A stretch of 64,000 nt of DNA from Paraburkholderia sp. IMGN_8 (GCF_038050405.1 NZ_CP150901.1:1984001-2048000), one strand, 5' to 3'. Positions 27,077-36,863 are shown, numbered from the stretch's first letter. Numbers and translations: made by a program. The notes: generated from the sequence alone by a model not told the origin.

Positions 27077-28804
27077 ATGAAAACACGTTTAACTTCGGCG
27101 ACGCGGCCGACGGCGCTTGCAATGGGCGTGGCCGTCGCCGTCAGTCTGGTATTCGCGTCGGCGGCAGCGGCCGACGACTATCCCGCCGTCACCTATGAGC
27201 GGTTGACAGCGGCGCAGAGCGATCCCGGCTGGCTCACGTATTACCGCACCTATAACGGTCAGGCGCATTCGCCGCTTAAGCAGATCGACGCAGCCAACGT
27301 CAAGAACCTCAAGCAGGTGTGGAGCTACAAGTTTCCGGCGGACCTGCAGCAGGGTTTCGAAGCCACCCCGATCGTCAATGGCCGCTACCTGTTTGTGACC
27401 ACGCCGAAGGACAACGTGTATGCATTCGACGCGGCAACCGGCAAGCAACTCTGGAAGTTCGAACCCAAGCTCGGCGCGGAATCGTTCAAGACTGCGTGTT
27501 GCGACGTGATCAACCGCGGTGTGGCGTTGTACGGCAAGAACGTCTACGTCGCGATGCTGAGCGGCGACGTCGCGGCGCTCGATGCGCAGACAGGCGCGCT
27601 CGTCTGGCGCAAGCAGATGTTCGAGCCGGGGCTGGGTTACGCGTTCTCCCTCGCGCCGCTCGCGCTCGACGGCGCGCTGGTGGTGGGCAGCGCAGGCGGG
27701 GAGTACGGCGCGCGTGGCTTCATCGCGGCGTTGAATCCGGATAACGGCAACGTGCTGTGGAAGCGCTTTACGGTGCCGGCGGCCGGCGAGAAGGGCGGCG
27801 ACACATGGCCGAACGGCATGCAGGAGCATGGCGGCGCACCGGCCTGGCTGACGGGCACCTATGACGCCGCATCGAAAACGCTCTACTGGGGTGTCGGCAA
27901 CCCCGGGCCGTGGCTCGCCGATCTGCGGCCGGGCGACAATCTCTACTCCGACTCGCTGCTCGCACTCGATCCGAAAACCGGCGACCTCAAATGGCATTAC
28001 CAGTACACGAAACATGACACGTGGGACTACGACGGCGTCAATACACCGGTGCTCGCCACCATCAAGTACCAGGACAAGGAGTACGACGCCATCATTCATG
28101 CGGACCGTAACGGCTTTTTCCACGCAATCGATCGCGGCACCGGCAAGCTGATCTACGCGAAGCCCTTCGTCACGGCAACCTCGGTCACAGGCTATACGGC
28201 GGGCGGCTCGCCGATCCAGGATGCGTCGAAATATCCGAAGGCAGGCACGACGATCGAAACCTGCCCCAGCTTCCTTGGCGGCAAGAACTGGTGGTCGGTT
28301 TCGTACGATCCGGAGAAACACCTCGCGATCGTTCCCGCGTTGCATGCGTGCATGTCGCTGTCCGGCAAATCGGTGAACTATATGGAGGGGCTGCCGTACC
28401 TCGGCGAAGGGTTCGAAATCAAACCGGAGCCAGGCAGCAAGGGTTATGGCGAACTGCAAGCGATCGATGTCGACACCGGAAAGAAAGTCTGGAGTCACTG
28501 GAGCAAGCTGCCGTGGAATGGCGGCGTAGCGACCACGGCGGGTGGCCTCGCCTTTAGCGGTTCGCTCGACGGCCATCTATATGCGTTCGACGAGGCGACC
28601 GGCAAGGTGCTGTGGCAAAGCCCGAAACTCGCCAGCGGGATCATTGCTCAACCGTCGGTGTTCGAAGTCGATGGCCAGGAGTATGTCGCCATCCTTGCCG
28701 GTTACGGCGGCGCGAACCCGATCTGGGGCGGTCCGATGGCGAAGGCGGCGGAGAAAGTTCCACGCGGCGGCACGCTGTACGTGTTTGCGCTCAACCACAG
28801 CTGA
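27077..28804 (+). CDS. PQQ-dependent alcohol dehydrogenase, lanthanide type
   Basis: A 575-residue quinoprotein with a signal peptide (about 1-33, ending SAAAADD) and a propeller built of repeated W-docking motifs. It has the vicinal disulfide Cys141-Cys142 (TACCDV), and putative metal ligands Glu209 (GGEYGARG), Asn275 (GVGNPGPW) and catalytic Asp317. The decisive detail is WDYDG at 316-320: the extra Asp319, two residues after the catalytic Asp, marks lanthanide-dependent XoxF/PedH-like enzymes, where calcium enzymes have Ala or Ser. Start at 27077 follows AGGAGACAAGG. It oxidises alcohols in the periplasm and passes electrons to a cytochrome, probably the next gene product. Confidence 0.9.
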   Translation: MKTRLTSATRPTALAMGVAVAVSLVFASAAAADDYPAVTYERLTAAQSDPGWLTYYRTYNGQAHSPLKQIDAANVKNLKQVWSYKFPADLQQGFEATPIVNGRYLFVTTPKDNVYAFDAATGKQLWKFEPKLGAESFKTACCDVINRGVALYGKNVYVAMLSGDVAALDAQTGALVWRKQMFEPGLGYAFSLAPLALDGALVVGSAGGEYGARGFIAALNPDNGNVLWKRFTVPAAGEKGGDTWPNGMQEHGGAPAWLTGTYDAASKTLYWGVGNPGPWLADLRPGDNLYSDSLLALDPKTGDLKWHYQYTKHDTWDYDGVNTPVLATIKYQDKEYDAIIHADRNGFFHAIDRGTGKLIYAKPFVTATSVTGYTAGGSPIQDASKYPKAGTTIETCPSFLGGKNWWSVSYDPEKHLAIVPALHACMSLSGKSVNYMEGLPYLGEGFEIKPEPGSKGYGELQAIDVDTGKKVWSHWSKLPWNGGVATTAGGLAFSGSLDGHLYAFDEATGKVLWQSPKLASGIIAQPSVFEVDGQEYVAILAGYGGANPIWGGPMAKAAEKVPRGGTLYVFALNHS

Positions 28805-28895
28805 TGTTCACCTGGCTGCCGCGACCCGTTTGACCTACGCACATTTGCGCAGGCCATCCAGTCGTGGCGGCCTGGCCTTTCCCGGAAGCAAGATC

Positions 28896-30131
28896 ATGAA
28901 GACTCGACTTAATTCGTTTGCTCTCGCCAGTGTACTGCTGGCCACAGGCGCGCTCACGCCGGCATTCGCTAGCGCGGGCACCCGCGTCTGCACGTTTCCC
29001 GGCAGTCCGTCAACCGCGCTCGACGAGGCGGTGGCGCGCGAAGCGTTTCGTACTGCGGGTATCGCAATGTCGCTCGCACCCGGCGGATTCGACGGCAGCG
29101 ATGACGACGGTGTGTCGCTGAAAGAACTCAACAAGGCGCTTGCTCGCAAATGCGACGTCATCGCCGGCTTCCCGCGTTCGGCAGTCGCCGACGGCTCCGG
29201 CAGCAAGCTGACCTTCTCGCGCGGCTATCTGCAATCCGGCTATGTGAGCGTTACTTCGGGCGGCTCGTCAGCACAGACCAACGGCGCGGAGGTCGTCGCG
29301 GCAACCTACGCGAGCCCCGCGCAGTTGATCGCCGTGCAGCAAGGCGGTGTCAAGCTCGATCTGGAGAACACGGCGCAACTCACGGTCGATGCCGTCGCAA
29401 GCGGACGTGCCCAACGCGCGATCGTCTGGTACCCGGCGGTTGTGGCCTATACGATTGAACATCCGCAGCGGCACTTCAAGATTGCGGGCGCCGCCTCGCC
29501 GTATGCCGACTGGAATCTGGTGTTTGCATTTGGCAAGAACGGGGCGGCGTTGCAGCCGCGCATCGACGCCGCGCTGGAGAAGATGGCGTCCAATGGCAGG
29601 TTGGCGGCGTTGACCCGTGCATGGCGGTTGCCGGAATCGGTTCAGGCTGCAGGACCTACCGCGGGCACATTTGCCTACCGCGACGGCCCTGGCCGTAGCG
29701 ACGCGGCAGCATGGCGAATGACACTGGCCGGTAATCGCCAGTCGCCGCAAGGACGCTTCATCAAGGTCGATGCAAGCACGCCAGCCGAGGCTCCCGGTTT
29801 CGACCGCGCGCAGGTAGCGCACGGCAAGACGCTGTACTCGAGTGCTTGCGCGAAGTGCCACGGTCCCGACCTGCAAGGTTTGAATGCACCCGCTTTGCGT
29901 GGTCCATCCTTCGCGCCGGCCGCCAACGCGAAGCTCACCATCGGCGGCGTGTATGGATACATGGCGAACAATATGCCGGCAGACCGTCCTGGCAAGATGA
30001 AACCACAGGACTATGCGGACATCATGGCATTTCTGTTGTATTCGAACGGCTACAGCGCCGGCACGACCAGGCTGACGGACGATAGCGCGAAAGCGTCGTC
30101 GACGCCGCTCAACGCGCGAACCTCGCAATAG
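28896..30131 (+). CDS. MoxJ-like binding domain fused to cytochrome c
   Basis: A 411-residue exported protein (signal peptide about 1-26, MKTRLNSFALASVLLATGA). Residues about 28-250 resemble the family-3 solute-binding-protein fold used by MoxJ/XoxJ partners of methanol dehydrogenases (ALDEAVAREAFRTAG, SLKELNKALARKCDVIAGFP). A single class I cytochrome c domain follows, with heme site CAKCH near 318-322 and a candidate Met ligand in NNMPADRPGKM. The two functions are usually separate genes (XoxJ and XoxG). It follows the PQQ dehydrogenase by 91 bases and probably is its electron acceptor. The alternative is a plain two-domain cytochrome of unknown partner. Confidence 0.8.
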   Translation: MKTRLNSFALASVLLATGALTPAFASAGTRVCTFPGSPSTALDEAVAREAFRTAGIAMSLAPGGFDGSDDDGVSLKELNKALARKCDVIAGFPRSAVADGSGSKLTFSRGYLQSGYVSVTSGGSSAQTNGAEVVAATYASPAQLIAVQQGGVKLDLENTAQLTVDAVASGRAQRAIVWYPAVVAYTIEHPQRHFKIAGAASPYADWNLVFAFGKNGAALQPRIDAALEKMASNGRLAALTRAWRLPESVQAAGPTAGTFAYRDGPGRSDAAAWRMTLAGNRQSPQGRFIKVDASTPAEAPGFDRAQVAHGKTLYSSACAKCHGPDLQGLNAPALRGPSFAPAANAKLTIGGVYGYMANNMPADRPGKMKPQDYADIMAFLLYSNGYSAGTTRLTDDSAKASSTPLNARTSQ

Positions 30132-30140
30132 CGAATGCCC

Positions 30141-30175
30141 CCGGCGATCTCCGGGTACTTCACGAAGATCGCCGG
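30141..30175. terminator. Hairpin between convergent genes
   Basis: CCGGCGATCT and its exact complement AGATCGCCGG flank a 15-base loop, between the end of the cytochrome gene and the end of pqqE. No T-run follows, so a transcription end here would be only partly intrinsic. Confidence 0.45.
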
Positions 30176-30257
30176 CCGTCAAAGAGGGGAATGGGTGTTC
30201 AGGAACGGCCGCTACCTACGAGCGAAAGTCACCTCCCATCTGAACCAAACCGCCGTG

Positions 30258-31394
30258 CTACCCCAGAAGCAACGAGTTATCCCTGCTGCGGAAAATCAAC
30301 GGCTGCGCCTCGCCATGACGTGCCGGCCGCCGCGCGAGCGTCACCACCTGTTCGATTTGCCCATGATGCCCGGACTTTGCGCACACCGGGTCGGCGGCCG
30401 CGGCATCTCCGGTCAGCAGATACGCCTGACAGCGGCAGCCTCCGTGATCGGTCTCCCGCTCGTCGCAACTCCGGCAGGGCTCGCGCATCCAGCCGTCGCC
30501 ACGAAAAGCATTGAACGCGTGACTGCCGTACCAGATATCCGCGAGTGAAGCGTCGCGCACGTTGGGCAGATCGAGACCCGGCAGCGAACGCGCCGCATGG
30601 CACGGCAAAGCGGTGCCGTCGGGCGCGATACCGAGAAACACCGAACCCCAGCCGTTCATGCAGGCCTTCGGTCGTGTCTCGAAGTAATCGGGGACCACGA
30701 ACAGGATGCGGCAGCGATCGCCGAACCGTTCCCGGTACCGATTGACGGTCGCCTCGGCTTCCTGCAACTGTTCGCTGGTTGGCATCAACTGCTCGCGATT
30801 GAGCATGGCCCACCCGTAGTACTGCGTGTTCGCCAGTTCGAGGTAGTCGGCGCCCATCTCGAGCGCCATCTCGATGATCTGTCCGACGTGCGGCAGGTTA
30901 TAGCGATGCAGCACGCAATTGAGCACCATCGGGTAGCCGTGTGCCTTGATCAGGCGCGCCACGCGTTGTTTCAGCTCGAAGGTCTTCGTGCTGGACACGA
31001 AATCGTTGATTTCGCGCGTCGAGTCCTGAAACGAGAGCTGGATGTGATCGAGACCGGCGTCTTTCAGACGTGCGATGCGCGTCTCGTTGAGCCCGACACC
31101 CGACGTGATCAGATTCGTATAGAAGCCCAGCCCACGGGCATGCGCGACCAGCGTTTCGAGGTCGTCGCGCACCAGCGGTTCACCGCCGGAGAAACCAATT
31201 TGGGCGGCGCCCATGCTTCGGGCTTGCGTGATCACATCGCGCCACGTCCCGGTATCGAGTTCCGCGCCATGCCTGGCGAAGTCGACCGGGTTGTAGCAGA
31301 ACGCACAGTGCAGCGGGCAGCGATACGTGAGTTCCGCCAGCAGCCACAACGGCGGGGATGGGCGAGCGCCAGGGGCGCCGGTCGCTGTGTTCAT
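30258..31394 (-). CDS. pqqE: PQQ biosynthesis radical SAM protein PqqE
   Basis: About 378 residues from the ATG at 31392-31394 ([10 protein letters not shown]). Radical SAM cysteines are at 26, 30 and 33 (CPLHCAFC); further cysteines near the C-terminus ([32 protein letters not shown]) fit the SPASM auxiliary clusters. It links the Glu and Tyr side chains of PqqA, the first step of PQQ formation. The gene starts one base past the pqqD stop. The C-terminal tail beyond the last Cys cluster is a little longer than minimal. Confidence 0.94.
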   Translation of the reverse strand: MNTATGAPGARPSPPLWLLAELTYRCPLHCAFCYNPVDFARHGAELDTGTWRDVITQARSMGAAQIGFSGGEPLVRDDLETLVAHARGLGFYTNLITSGVGLNETRIARLKDAGLDHIQLSFQDSTREINDFVSSTKTFELKQRVARLIKAHGYPMVLNCVLHRYNLPHVGQIIEMALEMGADYLELANTQYYGWAMLNREQLMPTSEQLQEAEATVNRYRERFGDRCRILFVVPDYFETRPKACMNGWGSVFLGIAPDGTALPCHAARSLPGLDLPNVRDASLADIWYGSHAFNAFRGDGWMREPCRSCDERETDHGGCRCQAYLLTGDAAAADPVCAKSGHHGQIEQVVTLARRPARHGEAQPLIFRSRDNSLLLG

Positions 31395-31395
31395 G

Positions 31396-31677
31396 TCAGT
31401 CCAGCCAGCCGCGTTGCCGCGCATGGTCGATGAAGCGATACACGTCGGCGGCAAGGTTCGACGCGCTGAACAGATCTTCCAGTTCGCCGATGATGTCGTC
31501 CAGTTCGCGGGTTCCGTCGCAGCGCGCGAGAATTTCGCCCGCGCTCGGATTGAGCTTCACCATGCCTTCGGGATACAGCAACACGTAGGCATCTTGCGCG
31601 TCTTCCCACTGCAGACGGAACATCGTGCGCAGACGTGGCCGCAAGCAGGCGTGGTGATCGGGGTGTGGGGCGTTCAT
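31396..31677 (-). CDS. pqqD: PQQ biosynthesis peptide chaperone PqqD
   Basis: A 93-residue protein, [20 protein letters not shown] onward, with the PqqD-type fold text [20 protein letters not shown]. It delivers PqqA to PqqE. Its ATG overlaps the pqqC stop as ATGA. The much longer frame running upstream at 31396-32445 is an artefact of reading through pqqC. Confidence 0.92.
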   Translation of the reverse strand: MNAPHPDHHACLRPRLRTMFRLQWEDAQDAYVLLYPEGMVKLNPSAGEILARCDGTRELDDIIGELEDLFSASNLAADVYRFIDHARQRGWLD

Positions 31678-32393
31678 AAGGGGTACGCCTTTTCGATGGC
31701 GTCGAGCATCGACCACAGAATGTCGAGCTTGAAGCGCAGGATGTCGAGGGCACGCTGTTGCGCGTCGGGTGTCTTGAAGTGCTTGAGCGTCACGTCGAGC
31801 CCGTGCTCGACATCGCGCTGCGCGAGCGGAATGCGGCTGCGAAAGTACTGCAACCCCTGCGAGTCGATCCATGGATAGAGGTCCGGCCAGCCGGCCAGCC
31901 GGTCGCGATGGATCTGCGGCGCGAACATCTCCGTGAGCGAAGAGCAGACCGCCTCCTGCCACGGTGCCCGCCGCGCGAAATTGACATAGGCGTCGACCGC
32001 GAAGCGCACGCCGGGCAGCACATGTTCGAGTGACCACAATGCGTGACGGTCGATGCCAACCGCGTCGGCGAGGTGCGCCCACGCTTCGATGCCGCCGGGG
32101 TTGTCGCCGTAGCCATCGTGATCGTGCAGCCGCTCGATCCACAGGCGGCGCGTCTGCCGGTCGTCGCAGTTGGACAGGATCGCGGCGTCCTTGAGCGGGA
32201 TGTTGATCTGATAGTAAAAGCGGTTTGCAACCCAGCCGCGAATCTGCTCCGGCGAACACTGGCCACTGTTCATTCGCTGATTGAACGGATGATGAATGTG
32301 ATAGTGCGCGCCGAGCGCGCGCAGGCGCGCTTCGAATTCGCCCGGCGGCCAGGCGGCGGTGTGGGCAGCAGCGGTGGGCAACGGGGCGTTCAT
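31674..32393 (-). CDS. pqqC: PQQ synthase PqqC
   Basis: A 239-residue protein of the heme-oxygenase-like fold, performing the final ring closure and oxidation of PQQ. Family text: [48 protein letters not shown] and [15 protein letters not shown]. It begins two bases after the pqqB stop region and overlaps pqqD, in standard BCDE order. Confidence 0.95.
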   Translation of the reverse strand: MNAPLPTAAAHTAAWPPGEFEARLRALGAHYHIHHPFNQRMNSGQCSPEQIRGWVANRFYYQINIPLKDAAILSNCDDRQTRRLWIERLHDHDGYGDNPGGIEAWAHLADAVGIDRHALWSLEHVLPGVRFAVDAYVNFARRAPWQEAVCSSLTEMFAPQIHRDRLAGWPDLYPWIDSQGLQYFRSRIPLAQRDVEHGLDVTLKHFKTPDAQQRALDILRFKLDILWSMLDAIEKAYPL

Positions 32394-32395
32394 GG

Positions 32396-33319
32396 CTATA
32401 CCTGAAATTGCATTCCGTCGCGCGCCACTTCAATACCGCGGGCACGTATCACGGCATGTTCGGCGGAATGCGGGTCGAGAATCGGATTGGTGTTGTTGAT
32501 GTGAATCAGCACCTTGCGCGTTGCATGGGGCAGCGCGTCGAGCAGTTGAACCATGCCCGGCAGACCCTGATAGCCGCACTGCGCAAGATGGCCCATGTCC
32601 GCCGCGTGATGCTTGGACAGACCGAGGTCGATCATCTCCGTAGCGGACCAGAAGGTGCCGTCGACCAGCACGAGTTGCGCAGAGCGCATCGCTTCGAGCA
32701 CGGGTTCCGGCGCGGCCGCGAGACCCGGCGCATAGAAAACGCGCGCACCTGTGGCGACGTTCTCGATCAGCAGCGCGATGTTATCGCCTGGCGCGGCTTC
32801 GGCGCGGCGAGGCGAATAGGGCGGCGCCTTGCTCTCGATCGGCAACGCGGTGAAGCGGATGCCCTCCGCCGGCGCGACCGTGAAGGGTTGATCGAGCGCG
32901 ATTTCGTGACGCTCGACACCGCAGTAATGGTCGAGCAGCGCAACGAGCGGCAAGCCGGTAGAGAGATCGTCGAACACGGGTGCGCAGGCATACAGCGGCA
33001 GTGGCGTCGTGCGTTCGCGCAACATCAGCAAACCGGTGACGTGATCGATCTGCGCGTCGATCAGTATGACCGCGGCGATGCCGCTGTCGCGGATCGAGCG
33101 GGCGGGTTGCAATTCCGGATTCGCGCGCAATTGGGCGAGCAGGTCCGGCGATGCATTGATCAGAATCCAGTCGACGCCGTTCCCGCTCACTGCAATCGAT
33201 GATTGGGTGCGCGGTAACACATCGCCGGTGCAGTTGCGGGCCTGGGTGCAGTTCGCACAGTTGCAGTTCCATTGCGGCAGTCCGCCGCCCGCACCCGAAC
33301 CAAGAATCTTGATCTTCAT
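32396..33319 (-). CDS. pqqB: PQQ biosynthesis protein PqqB
   Basis: A 307-residue metallo-beta-lactamase-fold hydroxylase starting [19 protein letters not shown]. Typical text includes [21 protein letters not shown] and [13 protein letters not shown]. The start at 33317-33319 is the PqqB-consistent one; an upstream in-frame ATG at 33358 would add 13 unlike residues. It follows pqqA. Confidence 0.94.
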   Translation of the reverse strand: MKIKILGSGAGGGLPQWNCNCANCTQARNCTGDVLPRTQSSIAVSGNGVDWILINASPDLLAQLRANPELQPARSIRDSGIAAVILIDAQIDHVTGLLMLRERTTPLPLYACAPVFDDLSTGLPLVALLDHYCGVERHEIALDQPFTVAPAEGIRFTALPIESKAPPYSPRRAEAAPGDNIALLIENVATGARVFYAPGLAAAPEPVLEAMRSAQLVLVDGTFWSATEMIDLGLSKHHAADMGHLAQCGYQGLPGMVQLLDALPHATRKVLIHINNTNPILDPHSAEHAVIRARGIEVARDGMQFQV

Positions 33320-33384
33320 GAGCGATGCTCCGGGCGCCGCCGCGCACACCGAATGCAAGAGGCGGGCGGCGCTTCATCGTTGCT

Positions 33385-33459
33385 TCAGCGATTGGCGATG
33401 TACATCGTGATTTCAAAACCAAAGCGCAGATCGGTATAGGCGGGGGTAGTCCACTGCAT
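33385..33459 (-). CDS. pqqA: PQQ precursor peptide PqqA
   Basis: A 24-residue peptide, [20 protein letters not shown] then IANR. The Glu and Tyr of FEITMY, with three residues between, are the atoms source for PQQ. CAAGGAGACAGC lies before the ATG. It is the first gene of pqqABCDE, behind a sigma-54 promoter at 33526-33541. Confidence 0.96.
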   Translation of the reverse strand: MQWTTPAYTDLRFGFEITMYIANR

Positions 33460-33525
33460 GGCTGTCTCCTTGAGTACGGCATGTGATTGGAAAAACCGCA
33501 TATGTAAAGCGGTCATGTGATTCAA

Positions 33526-33541
33526 CGCAAGCTCTGTGCCG
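33526..33541 (-). promoter_or_regulatory. Sigma-54 promoter of the pqq operon
   Basis: The reverse strand reads CGGCACAGAGCTTGCG: GG at 33540-33539 and GC at 33528-33527 with 10 bases between them. The predicted transcript begins near 33515, about 55 bases before pqqA. Confidence 0.7.
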
Positions 33542-33691
33542 GGCAGCTCGAGTGGCGCTAGCGGAGCCAATCGGCACCAGACGATTGCATCGCGATCCGA
33601 ACGAATGCGCCGTCATCGGCAAGTGCGCGCTTCGTTCAGCGGTTTTTGACCCGCGGATAGAGCAACGGCGACGGCGTCCTGTTCAATTGGG

Positions 33692-33738
33692 GAACACTGG
33701 GAGAACACCCCTGTTGCAAAACGGAACACCTCTGCAAC
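33692..33738. promoter_or_regulatory. Phased GAACAC elements upstream of pqqA
   Basis: GAACAC occurs at 33692, 33703 and 33724, that is 11 and 21 bases apart, one and two helical turns. The last two continue as GAACACCCCTGTTGC and GAACACCTCTGCAAC. They lie about 150-200 bases upstream of the sigma-54 promoter, the usual place for an activator such as the AcoR-like protein encoded next door. Confidence 0.5.
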
Positions 33739-33815
33739 GTGCCGTTGAACGAGATCCACAGCTTGTCGCGAGGCGCTGCGCTCCCAACTCGCGCACGATG
33801 TCGGACCGGCTGCCG

Positions 33816-35798
33816 TCAGACCTCGTCCATGCCACCGTCCGTGCCGGCCAACGCCGGCAATTTCCGGTAGATGGTGTTGCGCGAGACGCCCAGCGCACGG
33901 GCCGCTGCCGACACGTTGCCGCGATGCTGGGCAACCGCCGCCGCGATCGCACAGGCGGTAACGTCCTGCAAGCGACCGCCCGGCAATGGGCCCGCTTCAA
34001 TCGTGCGCGCAGCGGGCCTGGCGGCGCTGCGCAAATCGTCGAAGAAATCGTCGGGCAGGTGTTCTCGCCTGATTTCGCCGTCCTCATCCACCATGGCGGC
34101 CGCCGTGCGCAGAAGATTGCCTAGCTGGCGGAAATTGCCCGGCCACGCGCATTGTTCGAACAACGTCATCACGTCGCTTGCGACGCTCAGGCGCCGACCA
34201 TCGGGTTCATCCAGCGACGCACTTTGCAGCATCTTCTGGATCACGGCGGCCAGATCCGTGCGCTCGCGCAGGGGCGGCAATTTCACGACCAGACCGTTCA
34301 GGCGGTAATACAGGTCCTCGCGGAAACCGTTCTGCGCAATCATTTCGCGCAGATCGCGGTGGGTCGCGCAGATGATCGCGATATTGACGGGAATCGACTT
34401 CGTGGAGCCAAGCGGATTGACGAGACGCTCCTGCAGCACGCGTAGCAGCCGCACCTGGAGCGGGTAGGGCATGTCGCCGATCTCGTCGAGAAAGAGCGTG
34501 CCGCCGTTCGCTTGCAGCAGTTTTCCGGTTGCGCCTTTGCGGCGCGCGCCGGTGAACGCGCCTTCTTCGTAGCCGAACAACTCGGATTCGATCAGGCTCT
34601 CCGGTATCGACGCGCAGTTGACCGCGACGAACGCCCCCGACCTGCGTGGCGAATCGTTGTGGATGGCCTGGGCGAGCAGTTCTTTGCCCGTACCCGTCTC
34701 GCCGGTGATCAGGATGGGGATGTCCTTGCCGAGCACCTTGCGGACCTTTGCGATGACCGCCGCGATCTGCGCATCGCCCGTGTCCAGATAGCTGAGTTTC
34801 GACAGCGTGCCTGCAGTGACAGCCGCAGGCGGCGGGTCGGAACTCTGCACGGGCTTTGCCGCACCGTACGCCTGCGGCAGCAGGCCGTCGTCGGCGAGTG
34901 TGACGCGCCGGAACTCGACGTGCGCACAAATGACCGCGCCGCTATTGAGGTTCAGCGATAGATGGCGATCGCGGTTTGCGCGCAGACGGTCGATCAGTTG
35001 CGCGCTCGTCAGGCCGAACAGCGACGACAGCGTATGCGCGCGCAATGCCGCAAGCGGCATGCCCAACTGGAACTGCGCACTGCGGTTGGCCGACAGGAAG
35101 CGGCCATCGCAGGTGAACGCGACGATGCCTTCCATCAATGTGCCGAGAAACTCGGGCCGGCCGTGAAAGGCGATTTGCAGTGTCTCGCGAAAGGTATTGG
35201 TAAACAGATGGTTTTCGATCATCTGCACGGACATCTTGGCCAGCGCCATCGTGTGCTGGTGGTAGCTGTGGTGATCGCCCGTGACGTCGAGCACGCCGAT
35301 CAGATCGCCATACGGATCGAGGATCGGCACGCTGGAGCACGTGAGAAAGCGGTTGGCGGCCAGGTAGTGCTGCTCGCCATGAACGACCGTGGGAGAGCAT
35401 TCGGCGATGGCCGTGCCAATAGCGTTTGTTCCTTGCCGCTCCTCGGCCCAGTTCGCGCCCGGACGTAGCGCGACCTTCTCCGCCCGTCTCAGAAAATCGT
35501 CGTCGCCAATGGAATGCAGAATGAGCCCTTGCGCGTCGGTCAGCACAATCATGCTTTGCGTGTTGACGATCTGTTCGTGAAGCGTTTCCATCACCGGGGT
35601 GGCGTGCGCGCACAGGATACGGTTTTGCTCCAGCTTCAACGCCAGTTCCGCAGCCGGCAGGACGTCATAGTCCGGCCGCATCGCGGCACTCAAGCCGAAT
35701 GTTTGCGATCGTTCGTGAGATTTCTGAATGGATGGCGTGAGCCAAGCAGCTTCACGCGGTGCGATTGGCATCGTGGCGTGACAGACATCATCGCGCAT
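33816..35798 (-). CDS. acoR: AcoR-like sigma-54-dependent activator
   Basis: About 660 residues from the ATG at 35796-35798, which follows GGAGGAGACA; a longer frame to 35882 lacks such a site. N-terminal GAF-like sensor region (about 50-230, with LIGVLDVTGDHHSY), a PAS-like linker, then the AAA+ domain: Walker A GETGTGKE (about 360-367), the sigma-54 contact motif GAFTGAR (near 412-418) and Walker B LFLDEIGDM. A Fis-type helix-turn-helix (GNVSAAARALGVSRNTIYRK) ends the protein. It likely drives the sigma-54 promoters in front of pqqA, the PQQ dehydrogenase and the aldehyde dehydrogenase. The inducer is unknown; alcohols or aldehydes are plausible. Confidence 0.88.
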   Translation of the reverse strand: MRDDVCHATMPIAPREAAWLTPSIQKSHERSQTFGLSAAMRPDYDVLPAAELALKLEQNRILCAHATPVMETLHEQIVNTQSMIVLTDAQGLILHSIGDDDFLRRAEKVALRPGANWAEERQGTNAIGTAIAECSPTVVHGEQHYLAANRFLTCSSVPILDPYGDLIGVLDVTGDHHSYHQHTMALAKMSVQMIENHLFTNTFRETLQIAFHGRPEFLGTLMEGIVAFTCDGRFLSANRSAQFQLGMPLAALRAHTLSSLFGLTSAQLIDRLRANRDRHLSLNLNSGAVICAHVEFRRVTLADDGLLPQAYGAAKPVQSSDPPPAAVTAGTLSKLSYLDTGDAQIAAVIAKVRKVLGKDIPILITGETGTGKELLAQAIHNDSPRRSGAFVAVNCASIPESLIESELFGYEEGAFTGARRKGATGKLLQANGGTLFLDEIGDMPYPLQVRLLRVLQERLVNPLGSTKSIPVNIAIICATHRDLREMIAQNGFREDLYYRLNGLVVKLPPLRERTDLAAVIQKMLQSASLDEPDGRRLSVASDVMTLFEQCAWPGNFRQLGNLLRTAAAMVDEDGEIRREHLPDDFFDDLRSAARPAARTIEAGPLPGGRLQDVTACAIAAAVAQHRGNVSAAARALGVSRNTIYRKLPALAGTDGGMDEV

Positions 35799-36509
35799 TG
35801 TCTCCTCCTGCGAGTCAGGTCTGGTCGTTCGCCAGAACCGTGTGGGTACAACCTGAAGCAAATCGCGCGCCAGATTCGGCATCCCATTCAGGAGAACAGG
35901 TGTTATCGGCGGCTTGGGGTGGCTTCATGACTCCGATGCACGCGGGAGGCGAAGCATTCGAACGGTGGAGCGAGAAGACGCGCTTCTGGACACCAGGCGA
36001 TGCATTGCATGTTCGCCCCGAACGGGGCACCGCGGTTGATCTGAATCAATGCATGACGGTTTGGCCGCGCCCGCCGCTTGGTCTTGCGCCGCGGAGTCTC
36101 TCGGCGCCCGTCACGGTCACCTCGATCTCCCTCACCGGGATTCTCGAAAGTCTACGCGTGTCCAGCGAAATCGCATGGCCTTTCGTCTATGGCCCGTTTC
36201 ATCGACGACCGCCGCTGGTCGGCTTTCTCCTGTTGAATGGCCCGTCGATTATGCGAGACCCGCTGGCATGTGAAGCGAAGCATCCATACCTTAATGCAAA
36301 TCAGTGGCGATATAGCTCGGCTGGGGCGATGATCAATTTGTCATCGACCGCCCACGCACACCCGGCGAATGAATCTGAAGGCCCGCAAAAAGCGGTGGAA
36401 TCGGCAGCGTCGTCGAACCCTGCCGGCAACGATGGACCGCCGATCTTCCTGTAGTCGCGAAAGAAGCCGGCCTCACCAGAGAAATCGCGGCACGTCTGGG
36501 AGAACAGAA
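35799..36509. other. Gap without a convincing gene
   Basis: About 710 bases. A forward open frame crosses most of it, but its protein is compositionally odd, has no family pattern and starts inside the control region of the AcoR-like gene on the other strand. Short stretches may be decayed coding sequence. No RNA gene or repeat was recognised. Confidence 0.45.
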
Positions 36510-36845
36510 ATGGGTGTCGGCATGCAAATCGTCTACCTCGGCTTTGCCGGGACCTCGCAGATCGAAAGCGAGGCGGCTACGCAACTGGTGCGCCTCGAAC
36601 GGTTCAGCAGGTCTATCGCAGGTTGTCACCTGGCGATCGAGTCTATTCGTGAACGGCCCCAAGTTGGCGGAACCGGCGTGCCTGCCGCCGACATCCGCAG
36701 TCCGGTTTTCGACGCGCGGCTCGATCTGATCATGCGTAACGGGGACCTGGTCCCGATCGAGCATTGCCTGAACGCCGATCCAAACACAGCGGTGCGAGCT
36801 GCCTTCGATGTCGCTGAGCGGAGACTCGAACGACGCCCGGATTGA
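36510..36845 (+). CDS. HPF/RaiA-like ribosome-associated protein
   Basis: A 111-residue protein, MGVGMQIVYLGFAGTSQIES onward, with GGGAGAACAGAA before the ATG at 36510; MQIVY at 36522 is an alternative start. The strand-helix pattern and text RLERFSRSIAGCHLAIE, FDARLDLIMRNGDLVPI and AVRAAFDVAERRLER fit the hibernation-factor fold. Such a protein would bind ribosomes in slow growth. It opens the stress-type gene cluster and lies just before an FNR-type box. Confidence 0.65.
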   Translation: MGVGMQIVYLGFAGTSQIESEAATQLVRLERFSRSIAGCHLAIESIRERPQVGGTGVPAADIRSPVFDARLDLIMRNGDLVPIEHCLNADPNTAVRAAFDVAERRLERRPD

Positions 36846-36863
36846 ACGCGGTGCCGGGCAAGC

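Noticed and set aside
35759..36454. 231-residue forward ORF
   Set aside because: Begins inside the opposite-strand activator gene, has no start signal and no family text.
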